NCBI GenBank assembly: GCA_016210425.1
Contig: JACQUE010000203.1
Span: forward strand, 1 to 6,008
Reading direction: 5' to 3'
Length of the DNA stretch: 6,008 bases
Source: Chloroflexota bacterium
GTDB taxonomy: Bacteria > Chloroflexota > Dehalococcoidia > JACQUE01
The notes under the pieces were generated by a model. That model ran no database searches, was not told the DNA's origin, and saw only the letters and a list, made by a program, of their open reading frames with translations. Shown here piece by piece: positions 1-5,413 of this stretch. How positions within the stretch are numbered: the stretch's first letter is position 1; each line of letters opens with the position of its first letter. The position numbers were made by a program, and so were the translations under genes.

Positions 1-1
1 C

Positions 2-403
2 TTCTACGAGACCGGCGACGAGAAGATGAAGGCCAGCGCCGTCTGCGCCATGGGCCATAGCTGCGATCCGACCTGGCTGCCCGTGCTCATAATCGAGCTG
101 CAGAACCCAGATCCCGAGATACGCTTCGAGGCCGCCTACGCCTGCGGCGAGTTGGGCGAGGAGGAGACGGTGTCCCACCTGGCGGCGCTCATCAACGACC
201 AGGACCCGCTGGTGCAGGAGACGGCCATCGTCGCCATCGGCCAGATCGGCGGCGGCGAGGCGCGGCGCGCGCTCCAGCGCTGCATGATGCACCCCGACGA
301 GCGGGTGCGCCTGGTGGCTGAGGAGGCCATGGAGGAACTGGAGTTTGGGGAGGACCCACTGAGCTTCACGACAAGGCCCGGCAACAACCCTCACTTGTCA
401 TAA
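2..403 (+). CDS. HEAT-repeat protein, 3' part (5' end outside window)
   Basis: The reading frame is open from base 2, so the gene begins upstream; the visible part is 133 residues ending at TAA 401-403. It is built of helical repeats of about 31 residues with the HEAT/PBS-lyase pattern: alternating Ala-rich helices with a conserved Asp-Pro turn and Arg-x-x-Ala (NPDPEIRFEAAYACGELGE, then DQDPLVQETAIVAIGQIGG, then HPDERVRLVAEEAMEELE). At least three repeats are visible, followed by a short disordered tail. Such proteins usually act as protein-interaction scaffolds; some relatives are phycocyanobilin lyases, but nothing here supports that activity. The enoyl-CoA hydratase-like gene starts 21 bases downstream on the same strand, so the two are probably co-transcribed. 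The internal ATG at 26 is not taken as the start, because the repeat pattern continues upstream of it. The family call is confident; the function is unknown. Confidence 0.85.
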   Translation, partial: FYETGDEKMKASAVCAMGHSCDPTWLPVLIIELQNPDPEIRFEAAYACGELGEEETVSHLAALINDQDPLVQETAIVAIGQIGGGEARRALQRCMMHPDERVRLVAEEAMEELEFGEDPLSFTTRPGNNPHLS

Positions 404-424
404 CACGTCCAAAAGGGGGATCCG

Positions 425-1207
425 ATGGAGTTCCAAGACCTACTCTACGAGAAGGACGTTCATATCGCGACCATCACCCTCAACCGCCCGGACCGCCTGA
501 ACGCCATCAGCGGCCCCATGCTGGAGAGCCTCTCGCGGGCCCTTATCGCCGCCGACGACGACATCGACGTGCGGGTGATCATCCTGACGGGCGCGGGCCG
601 GGGCTTCTGCTCCGGCCTGGACCTGAAGGCCCACGCCAGCGGTACTCGCATCTCCACCGGCACCACCAAGATCGACCTGCGCAACGCGCCGCCCATCGTC
701 CTGCACAACGTCGACAAGCCGGTCATCTGCGCCCTCAACGGGCCCGCCGCCGGCTACGGCACCGACCTCGCCCTTGGCTGCGACATCCGCGTCGCCTCGG
801 AGGAGGGCAAGCTGGGGGCCGTCTTCACCAAGCGCGGCGTCGTGCCGGAGAGTGGGGGCACCTGGCTCCTGCCGCGCCTCATCGGCTGGGCGCGCGCTGC
901 GGAGGTGGCCTTCACGGGCCGTATGCTCTCGGCCCACGAAGCGCTGGACTTGGGCCTCATCAACAAGGTGGTGCCTGCCGATGATCTTATGCGGGAGGCC
1001 CGCGCCCTGGCCGAGGAGATCGCCGGAAACGCGCCGCTCGCCGTCCAGGCCACAAAGCGCATGATGCGCCTGGGCCTGGAGGAGAGCTTCGAGGCCAACG
1101 TCCACCATGTCTTCCTGCAGCTCCGCCCTCTAATGCAGAGCGAGGACTTCCAGGAGGCGCTGACGGCCTTCCTGGACAAGAGGACGCCTCGCTTTAAGGG
1201 TAGGTAG
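425..1207 (+). CDS. Enoyl-CoA hydratase/isomerase (crotonase) family protein, PaaG-like
   Basis: The 260-residue length is typical for crotonases. The ATG is preceded by AGGGGG at 414-419 with 5 bases of spacing. The fold is clear: N-terminal LNRPDRLNAIS, first oxyanion-hole loop GRGFCSGLDL (residues 58-67), second loop NGPAAGYGTDLALGCDI (105-121), and PESGGTWLLPRLIG (141-154). Crotonases bind acyl-CoA thioesters and stabilise an enolate; most act in fatty-acid or aromatic-acid degradation in the cytoplasm. The two glutamates of classical hydratases (Glu144 and Glu164 in the rat enzyme) align by my reading with Asp114 and Phe134. Instead there is Glu142 at the site where PaaG-type isomerases carry Asp in VPDSGG. 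An isomerase or another acyl-CoA activity is therefore more likely than simple hydration. The protein lies downstream of the HEAT-repeat gene. The family is certain; the substrate is not known. Confidence 0.9.
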   Translation: MEFQDLLYEKDVHIATITLNRPDRLNAISGPMLESLSRALIAADDDIDVRVIILTGAGRGFCSGLDLKAHASGTRISTGTTKIDLRNAPPIVLHNVDKPVICALNGPAAGYGTDLALGCDIRVASEEGKLGAVFTKRGVVPESGGTWLLPRLIGWARAAEVAFTGRMLSAHEALDLGLINKVVPADDLMREARALAEEIAGNAPLAVQATKRMMRLGLEESFEANVHHVFLQLRPLMQSEDFQEALTAFLDKRTPRFKGR

Positions 1208-1350
1208 CTCAGGCCGGGCGTTTGCTGCTTCGGCGCGCCAAAACGGAGGATTAGCGCAAAAGCGGTACTGGCATAGGACTTTGCCGTTGGATGCCGGAAA
1301 TACAAACTGGCTGTTTTTGCCATAAACGCAAAGCCAAACAACCTTATGGG

Positions 1351-1376
1351 CGTTGCACTGGCAATGTTCTTTTTTT
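1351..1376 (+). terminator. Possible weak intrinsic terminator after the crotonase gene
   Basis: A 6-bp stem (CGTTGC 1351-1356 with GCAATG 1361-1366, one G-U pair, loop ACTG) is followed directly by a T-rich run at 1367-1376. It lies about 145 bases after the crotonase stop and just upstream of the next promoter's -10 box, where a terminator separating two units would be expected. The stem is short, so the call is tentative. Confidence 0.4.
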
Positions 1377-1377
1377 G

Positions 1378-1386
1378 TGTTATAAT
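1378..1386 (+). promoter_or_regulatory. Extended -10 promoter for the FrhB-type gene
   Basis: TGTTATAAT is a perfect extended -10 element (TG at 1378-1379, TATAAT at 1381-1386). The best -35 at normal spacing is weak (TGGCAA 1359-1364, 16-base spacer, 3 of 6 matches), which is usual when an extended -10 is present. Transcription would start near 1393, leaving a leader of roughly 75 bases before GTG 1470. This is the only strong promoter pattern I see in the 1208-1463 gap. Confidence 0.6.
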
Positions 1387-1388
1387 CA

Positions 1389-1423
1389 AGGCGGTGAATG
1401 CCTCCAGAAAGGTCGAGTCTGGA
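1389..1423 (+). promoter_or_regulatory. Two small adjacent hairpins in the leader of the FrhB-type gene
   Basis: AGGC 1389-1392 can pair with GCCT 1400-1403, and TCCAGA 1403-1408 can pair with TCTGGA 1418-1423 (9-base loop). They share base 1403 and lie at the predicted 5' end of the transcript. They could stabilise the mRNA or form a regulatory leader. I do not recognise a known riboswitch, and such short stems may occur by chance. Confidence 0.2.
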
Positions 1424-1455
1424 TTTCGGCATTATAAACCGGATAAATAACTATT

Positions 1456-1463
1456 AGAGAGGG
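1456..1463 (+). promoter_or_regulatory. Ribosome binding site that decides the start of the FrhB-type gene
   Basis: AGAGAGGG directly abuts TTG 1464, which leaves no spacing for that codon, but lies 6 bases before GTG 1470. Initiation at GTG 1470 is therefore preferred. Confidence 0.6.
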
Positions 1464-1469
1464 TTGTGG

Positions 1470-2558
1470 GTGGAAAATAGGTCGCTTGAGCTCATACAGG
1501 ACAAGCGGTACGTTCGAGAGCTATTCGAGAGGTGCGTGCTGGATGCCCGGTGCAGTGGCTGCGCGGCGTGTGTGCTGTCCTGCCCGGTCAAAGCACTGGA
1601 CTACGACCACGAGAAGCCGGTCCTGCTGGAGAATTGCATCGACTGCGAGCTCTGCTTCAAGGCCTGCCCAAGGCTGAACCTCAACACAGAACATATAACC
1701 GAGCTCGCCTTCGGCTATAGCAACCCGCCCAGCTTCAACGAGGCGTTCGGCAACTACCTCTCGGTCCTCGCCGTTCACAGCGCGAAGCCTGCCATCCGCG
1801 AGCGCGGGCAGGACGGCGGCCTAGTCAGTGGGCTGATCCTCTGGATGATGGAGAAGGGCCTTGCCAAGGGGGCGGTGGTGGCCCAGCGCACCGTGGCCTG
1901 GGACGGCAAGCCGACCATCGCCACGACGCCCGAGGAGGTCCTGGCCGGCGCCGGCTCCGTCTACACCTACGTCCCCAACTCGCTGGCGTTGTTGGACGCC
2001 AAGAAGCTGGAGGACCTCGTCTTCGTGGGCACCGGCTGCCAGGTGACAGGTGTGCGCCAGCTTCAGGCCGCCAAGTCGAAGGCCTTGCGCAACGCTGTGA
2101 AGCCCGTCGGCCTCACCATCGGCCTCTTCTGCACCAAGGCCTACACCTATGAGGGGCTGATGCGGCAGAAGGTCCAGGGCGAGCTGGGCATCTCAGCAGA
2201 CGAAATCGCCAAGATGAACATCAAGAAGGGTAACGTCCACGTCACACTTCGCTCCGGAGAGGATGTCGCCATACCCCTCAAAGAGGTCAACGACTATACC
2301 CGCGAGGGCTGCCTCAAGTGCCCGGACTTCTCCGCCGAGTATGCCGACATCTCCGTCGGCGGCCTGGGCCAGGAGGGCTGGAGCTTCATTATCCTTCGCA
2401 CCGAGCTGGGCCAGAGCATCTTCGACAAGGCTGCCCGCGAAGGCGTTTTCACAGTGCGGCCCATGGAGGAATTCCCCGACGCCATGACGCTGCTCGTCAA
2501 ATCGGCCAAGAAGCAGCGGGCACGCGGGCGGGCCGGAGCTGTCGCCGTAGAGGCATAG
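1470..2558 (+). CDS. Coenzyme F420 hydrogenase/dehydrogenase beta-subunit (FrhB/FdhB) family iron-sulfur flavoprotein
   Basis: The protein has 362 residues counted from GTG 1470 (the frame is also open from TTG 1464). The N-terminus holds two ferredoxin-type [4Fe-4S] motifs, CSGCAACVLSCP (Cys 28, 31, 34, 38) and CIDCELCFKACP (Cys 56, 59, 62, 66). The FrhB/FdhB N-terminal domain follows, with GQDGGLVSGLILWMMEKGL near 113-131. Then come VGTGCQVTGVRQL near 186, GLFCTK near 218 and the C-terminal signature GCLKCPDFSAEYADISVGG (280-298). Family members bind FAD and pass electrons between iron-sulfur clusters and F420 or other acceptors; some relatives act on other substrates such as pigments. No hydrogenase or formate dehydrogenase partner lies nearby, so the partner and the acceptor are unknown. 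It has its own promoter and ends at a hairpin terminator shared with the convergent RM operon. The cytoplasmic location is inferred from the lack of membrane segments. Confidence 0.88.
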   Translation: MENRSLELIQDKRYVRELFERCVLDARCSGCAACVLSCPVKALDYDHEKPVLLENCIDCELCFKACPRLNLNTEHITELAFGYSNPPSFNEAFGNYLSVLAVHSAKPAIRERGQDGGLVSGLILWMMEKGLAKGAVVAQRTVAWDGKPTIATTPEEVLAGAGSVYTYVPNSLALLDAKKLEDLVFVGTGCQVTGVRQLQAAKSKALRNAVKPVGLTIGLFCTKAYTYEGLMRQKVQGELGISADEIAKMNIKKGNVHVTLRSGEDVAIPLKEVNDYTREGCLKCPDFSAEYADISVGGLGQEGWSFIILRTELGQSIFDKAAREGVFTVRPMEEFPDAMTLLVKSAKKQRARGRAGAVAVEA

Positions 2559-2591
2559 CGCTATCGTGGCTCGTAGGAGCGTTACTGTAAA

Positions 2592-2616
2592 GAGGCTCCC
2601 GATCTCCGGGAGCCTC
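2592..2616. terminator. Bidirectional hairpin terminator between convergent genes
   Basis: A perfect 10-bp inverted repeat, GAGGCTCCCG (2592-2601) and CGGGAGCCTC (2607-2616), has a 5-base loop. It sits 33 bases after the FrhB-type stop (+) and 9 bases after the endonuclease stop (-). On the + strand it is followed by GCTCTTT, and on the - strand by TTTACAG. The T-runs are short, but the stem is strong and its position between convergent genes supports termination in both directions. Confidence 0.75.
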
Positions 2617-2625
2617 GCTCTTTCG

Positions 2626-3357
2626 TTAGTCGTCCCATAAAAAAGACGGCGTTGGCGCCTGTGTGATGCACTGAACCCGCCAGTTAGCCTTGTCCTTTAG
2701 ACGTTGGAGGCCAATCCTGACGCGGAAGACCTCTCCACGAGAGGGCGCATTTCTACCTACTAGCCAGATAGTATCTTGAACGCTAGGGTTGTACCGCTCC
2801 TGTAGCATCCCGTTCGGGAGGCACACAACCCGAATACTCACCAGTTCGTTGCCGCCCCCTGCTTTCTCGCGATACGTATACTTGACGAAGATGGTAGTAG
2901 TCAGAAAAGCACAGGCTTGTCCGCTTAACACTGCGGTTACTAACTTCGGCAGAGTACCGGCCTCCTGAATGTCAGCACCGCCCCTTTTCTGCCTAATCAT
3001 CATGGACGTCTGCGCCGTCTGAATGGTTATCGAGCGGGCATCATCCTCTTTCTCCGCCTTCGAATCGACGAACAGCGCCTGCCGTACAGAGTAGTCTGGG
3101 TGAAATATATATCTGGCCTTCTTATAGTCGATCTTCCCGAACAGGCGCAATGGTATTGCCGACGTACCTAACCTATCCAGCGCTTCCCTGGTGATATCTT
3201 CCCCGATGTCGGCCACCAAGTCTTGCTCACGAAGGAAGATATCACTGGCGTCGGTTCGGAAGTCACAGATGGCTTGAACGACCAGCCGCAGAGTGGCTTT
3301 TTCGATGTTCTCCAAGAGGTCGAGGTTCTTCTCGAGGGAAGCGGGGTCAAGCGTCAT
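2626..3357 (-). CDS. SfiI-family type II restriction endonuclease
   Basis: The 243-residue protein starts at ATG 3357, where ATGA overlaps the methyltransferase stop by 4 bases. An in-frame ATG at 3387 would add 10 residues, but the coupled start fits SfiI better. I recognise SfiI homology along most of the length from memory: IEKATLRLVVQAICDF near the start, then EDIT, then GKIDYKKARY, LFVDSKAE, then TTTIFVKYTYRE, then ERYNPS, then SRGEVFRVRI and finally NWR. The presumed catalytic residues are Asp77, Asp98 and Lys100 (ID then VDSK). Their spacing of 21 and 2 residues equals that of SfiI Asp79, Asp100 and Lys102 as I recall them. SfiI is a tetramer that cuts GGCC-N5-GGCC when two sites are bound. 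This protein is somewhat shorter at the C-terminus than SfiI (about 269 residues). It shows no frameshift and looks intact. Its own target sequence is inferred, not proven. Confidence 0.85.
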   Translation of the reverse strand: MTLDPASLEKNLDLLENIEKATLRLVVQAICDFRTDASDIFLREQDLVADIGEDITREALDRLGTSAIPLRLFGKIDYKKARYIFHPDYSVRQALFVDSKAEKEDDARSITIQTAQTSMMIRQKRGGADIQEAGTLPKLVTAVLSGQACAFLTTTIFVKYTYREKAGGGNELVSIRVVCLPNGMLQERYNPSVQDTIWLVGRNAPSRGEVFRVRIGLQRLKDKANWRVQCITQAPTPSFLWDD

Positions 3358-4358
3358 TCGAAAGCACCCAGCTCCGCGCGCGCACATCGCTTCTTCGCAA
3401 GCTCGGCGTACTTTGGCATCGACTCAAACCCTAAATAGCGCCGCTGCTCCTGGATGGCAGCGGCTGCGGTCGTTCCGCTGCCAATAAACGCATCTAGGAC
3501 CAACTCGCCAGGTGCCGAAAACAGACGAATCACCCGTCGTGGCAACTCGATAGGGAACTGGGCTTCATGGTCGATATTAGCCCGAACCGAGGGGATAAAC
3601 CAAACTCCCCTGGAACCCCAATCGCTCCACTCCTGCTTTCTAAGGCGAGTTCTATCAATCGTGGTGATGCCAGGCTTCCAAAATATGTACAAATATTCAA
3701 ACTCATCTACTGAGCGATAAGAAAGGCTATGCCATTGACTATTCTCCCAGCATGGGTCCTTAACCCAAACGCGGCGGTCATAGAGATACAAGCCTGCCTT
3801 CGTGCCCCACTCCTCCAATAGACCTCCCACAACCTTCACTCTTCGCTGAACCTCATATTTGCCGCCCCTTATGTTGTTGTTCTTCAGCCTACGATCTACT
3901 GTTTGCTCACTGCAGCCGAGCAATGCGGCCAACTGATATCTATTGAATGTGGGATTAGCCTTTTTTGCGACCAGCACCTCTTCCCTGGTTATCTTTACGC
4001 GCTTGCTGCTGACGTTGTCAGCCTGGATCCTTGGCATACCGGGATCGGGAAATGCCAGTATATCTGCGATGTTAATGACTAAGAAGCCACCCGGCTTAAT
4101 GGCGTGGAAGTGGAGGTTCACCACCTCCCTCAGCAAATCCTGCCAATCTTGGAACGAAAGCTGCTTTTCATAGGATTTACCCACGTAATAGGGAGGCGAC
4201 CAGAAGCTCAGGGCGACAGAATCGGGGCGCACACGCTGAAGGAGATCACGAGCATCCCCGCAATAGATAGCGTTGTCGGCCAAGTATGGCAATTGGAGAT
4301 TGTGCGCCGAGGATAAGGTGAAAAGCGTTGGGGCTTGTGATACATTAGAGCGCTGCAC
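3354..4358 (-). CDS. Beta-class DNA methyltransferase of the RM system (probably N4-cytosine), with internal helix-turn-helix-like insert
   Basis: The 334-residue protein starts at GTG 4358, with AAGGGGG (4372-4366) 7 bases upstream. Catalytic motif IV is SFWSPPYYVG (residues 51-60) and precedes the AdoMet-binding motif I, VLDAFIGSGTTAAAA (287-301). That order marks the beta class (N6_N4_Mtase family). SPPY is the form most often seen in N4-cytosine enzymes, although some N6-adenine enzymes share it. GGFLVINIADIL (90-101) is motif V-like, and EFEYLYIFWKPG (219-230) lies before motif X, HEAQFPIELPRRVIRLF (264-280). Between them, NRYQLAALLGCSEQTVDRRL (139-158) looks like a helix-turn-helix and may serve in target recognition or self-regulation. 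Its job would be to protect host sites from the downstream SfiI-like nuclease, and being first in the operon favours modification before cleavage. Composition is poorer in GC than the flanking genes, suggesting transfer. Confidence 0.9.
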   Translation of the reverse strand: MQRSNVSQAPTLFTLSSAHNLQLPYLADNAIYCGDARDLLQRVRPDSVALSFWSPPYYVGKSYEKQLSFQDWQDLLREVVNLHFHAIKPGGFLVINIADILAFPDPGMPRIQADNVSSKRVKITREEVLVAKKANPTFNRYQLAALLGCSEQTVDRRLKNNNIRGGKYEVQRRVKVVGGLLEEWGTKAGLYLYDRRVWVKDPCWENSQWHSLSYRSVDEFEYLYIFWKPGITTIDRTRLRKQEWSDWGSRGVWFIPSVRANIDHEAQFPIELPRRVIRLFSAPGELVLDAFIGSGTTAAAAIQEQRRYLGFESMPKYAELAKKRCARAELGAFE

Positions 4359-4365
4359 TGCGCTA

Positions 4366-4372
4366 CCCCCTT
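4366..4372 (-). promoter_or_regulatory. Ribosome binding site of the methyltransferase gene
   Basis: On the - strand this reads AAGGGGG, 7 bases before GTG 4358, and it supports that non-ATG start. The crotonase gene uses the same G-rich form (AGGGGG before ATG 425). Confidence 0.6.
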
Positions 4373-4414
4373 GGCTTTCCGTCTGTTGGCGTGAATGCGA
4401 ACAACTTTTCCCAA

Positions 4415-4443
4415 ATCATAGTTACATGCGCCTGGCTTGTCAA
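4415..4443 (-). promoter_or_regulatory. Sigma70-type promoter of the RM operon
   Basis: Read on the - strand, TTGACA (4443-4438, a perfect -35) is followed after 17 bases by TATGAT (4420-4415, 5 of 6 matches to TATAAT). The start point would be near 4408, giving a leader of about 50 bases before GTG 4358. This is the strongest sigma70 promoter pattern in the window. It implies constitutive transcription of the methyltransferase and endonuclease together, unless a repressor acts here. Confidence 0.75.
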
Positions 4444-4489
4444 GTTTTTCTTTAGTGCATGACACTCACTCTGCCTTGACCCGCCGTTG

Positions 4490-4495
4490 TATAAT
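4490..4495 (+). promoter_or_regulatory. -10 element of the SDR gene promoter
   Basis: A perfect TATAAT lies 34 bases before ATG 4530. No good -35 occurs 16-18 bases upstream; TTGACC at 4476-4481 is too close (8 bases). Expression may be weak or need an activator. CTAG repeated at 4501-4504 and 4511-4514 around the expected start site forms a small imperfect palindrome that could be an operator. Confidence 0.45.
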
Positions 4496-4529
4496 TCCTT
4501 CTAGGGCTTGCTAGGAAAGGAGAAATGAG

Positions 4530-5285
4530 ATGGACCTGAAAGGGAAGGTAGCGTTGATCTCGGGGGCTCTGGGCGGCGTCGGCAGCGCCATCGCGCGCAA
4601 AATGGCGCAGGAAGGCGCAGACCTCGCTCTCACGGCGCGGCGCCCCGGCGACCTGGAGGACTTCTGCCGGGAGCTGCAAAGCCTCGGGCATCAGGTGCTC
4701 GCCCTGCCCGCCGACGGCACCCAGCGCGACCAGGTCGTCTCGGTCGTCGACAAGACGGCCGCCCACTTCGGCCACATCGACATCCTCGTCAACGCCATGT
4801 CCGGCGATATCATGGAGCGGTTCCACGAGGGTAAGGAGGAGAACTGGGACCGCATGATGGCCGTCAACGTCTACGGCTTCCTCTACTTCCAGCACGCCGC
4901 CCTCCAGCACATGATCCCCGCCAACAAAGGCCGCATCATCAACCTCGTCTCCGACTCCGCTAAGATCGGCGCCACGATGGAGGCCGTCCAGTCGTTGACC
5001 AAGGGCGGCATGGTGGCCTTCGGCAAATCGCTGGCGCGCGAGGTCGCCCGCTACAGCATCACCGTCAACACCGTCTGCGTCGGCCCGACGCGCACGCCCG
5101 GCTTCATCGAGGGCATGGAAAAGTCCAACTCGCCCGGCTACCAGGCCTTCATGCGCCTCCAGCCGATGCACCGCGCCGCCGAGCCTGCGGAGGTGGCCGC
5201 CGTCGTCGCATTCCTCGCCACCGACGACGCCAGCTTCGTAACGGGCCAGGCCATAAGCGCCAGCGGCGGCCTCACAATGTGCTAG
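4530..5285 (+). CDS. Short-chain dehydrogenase/reductase (SDR) family protein lacking the catalytic tyrosine
   Basis: The protein has 251 residues, the usual length of a classical SDR. The start is firm: AAGGAG ends 9 bases before ATG 4530. The N-terminal Rossmann fold shows SGALGGVGSAIA (residues 11-22), the glycine-rich cofactor loop. Arg37-Arg38 after the second strand hints at NADP(H). DILVNAMSG (84-92) replaces the usual NNAG, and Asn113 and Ser141 (INLVSDS) sit at the expected catalytic positions. The family motif YxxxK reads QSLTK (154-158): the Lys is present but the Tyr is Gln, codon CAG. Typical SDR oxidoreduction of alcohols or ketones is therefore doubtful. The protein may use another acid, catalyse a different reaction or be a binding protein. 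The C-terminal GQAISASGGLTM matches the family's cofactor-site end. It is transcribed divergently from the RM operon; the sigma factor gene follows 128 bases downstream with its own promoters. Confidence 0.9.
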   Translation: MDLKGKVALISGALGGVGSAIARKMAQEGADLALTARRPGDLEDFCRELQSLGHQVLALPADGTQRDQVVSVVDKTAAHFGHIDILVNAMSGDIMERFHEGKEENWDRMMAVNVYGFLYFQHAALQHMIPANKGRIINLVSDSAKIGATMEAVQSLTKGGMVAFGKSLAREVARYSITVNTVCVGPTRTPGFIEGMEKSNSPGYQAFMRLQPMHRAAEPAEVAAVVAFLATDDASFVTGQAISASGGLTMC

Positions 5286-5295
5286 ACGCTAACTT

Positions 5296-5322
5296 GGGAA
5301 TAGGTTGCACCAGGAGGTTGTT
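5296..5322 (+). promoter_or_regulatory. Candidate SigR/SigH-type ECF promoter (probable autoregulation)
   Basis: GGGAAT (5296-5301), an 18-base spacer and GTT (5320-5322, followed by A) match the GGGAAT-N18/19-GTT pattern known for SigR of Streptomyces and SigH of mycobacteria. It begins 10 bases after the SDR stop and lies about 90 bases before the sigma gene, whose product resembles exactly those sigma factors. Autoregulation is inferred. Short matches can arise by chance, but spacing, sequence and context agree. Confidence 0.55.
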
Positions 5323-5339
5323 AGAACACACGTAGCGGC

Positions 5340-5368
5340 TTGCCAGCCCAGACCTGTCGGCGTAATAT
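5340..5368 (+). promoter_or_regulatory. Candidate housekeeping promoter for the sigma factor gene
   Basis: TTGCCA (5340-5345, 5 of 6 matches) and TAATAT (5363-5368, 4 of 6) are separated by exactly 17 bases. Transcription would start near 5375, about 40 bases before ATG 5414. It lies downstream of the ECF-type promoter, so the gene may have two promoters, basal and induced, as sigR does in Streptomyces. Confidence 0.5.
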
Positions 5369-5413
5369 GGGTTTATAGGGTTATGTTTAGCGCGCAGACA
5401 GGTTGGTGGGGTT

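Noticed and set aside
440..1108. Long reading frame of 222 codons on the - strand under the crotonase gene
   Set aside because: It is a GC-rich antisense shadow: low-complexity Gly/Ala/Val/Asp composition, no recognisable domain, and complete overlap with a clear gene.
1309..1335. Hairpin GGC..TTTGC / GCAAAGCC in the 1208-1463 gap
   Set aside because: The 5+3 bp stem has a 4-base bulge and no T-run; it is too weak to call a terminator or an RNA gene.
3357..3387. Longer endonuclease start at ATG 3387
   Set aside because: ATG 3357 gives the typical ATGA overlap with the methyltransferase stop and an N-terminal length close to SfiI. The 10 extra residues have no family support.
4476..4495. TTGACC plus TATAAT as a full promoter for the SDR gene
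   Set aside because: The spacer is only 8 bases, too short for sigma70, so only the -10 element was kept.
4452..5171. Long reading frame of 239 codons on the - strand under the SDR gene
   Set aside because: Its sequence is repetitive in Asp, Val, Gly and His, as expected for the reverse of GC-rich codons. The + strand SDR motifs are unmistakable.
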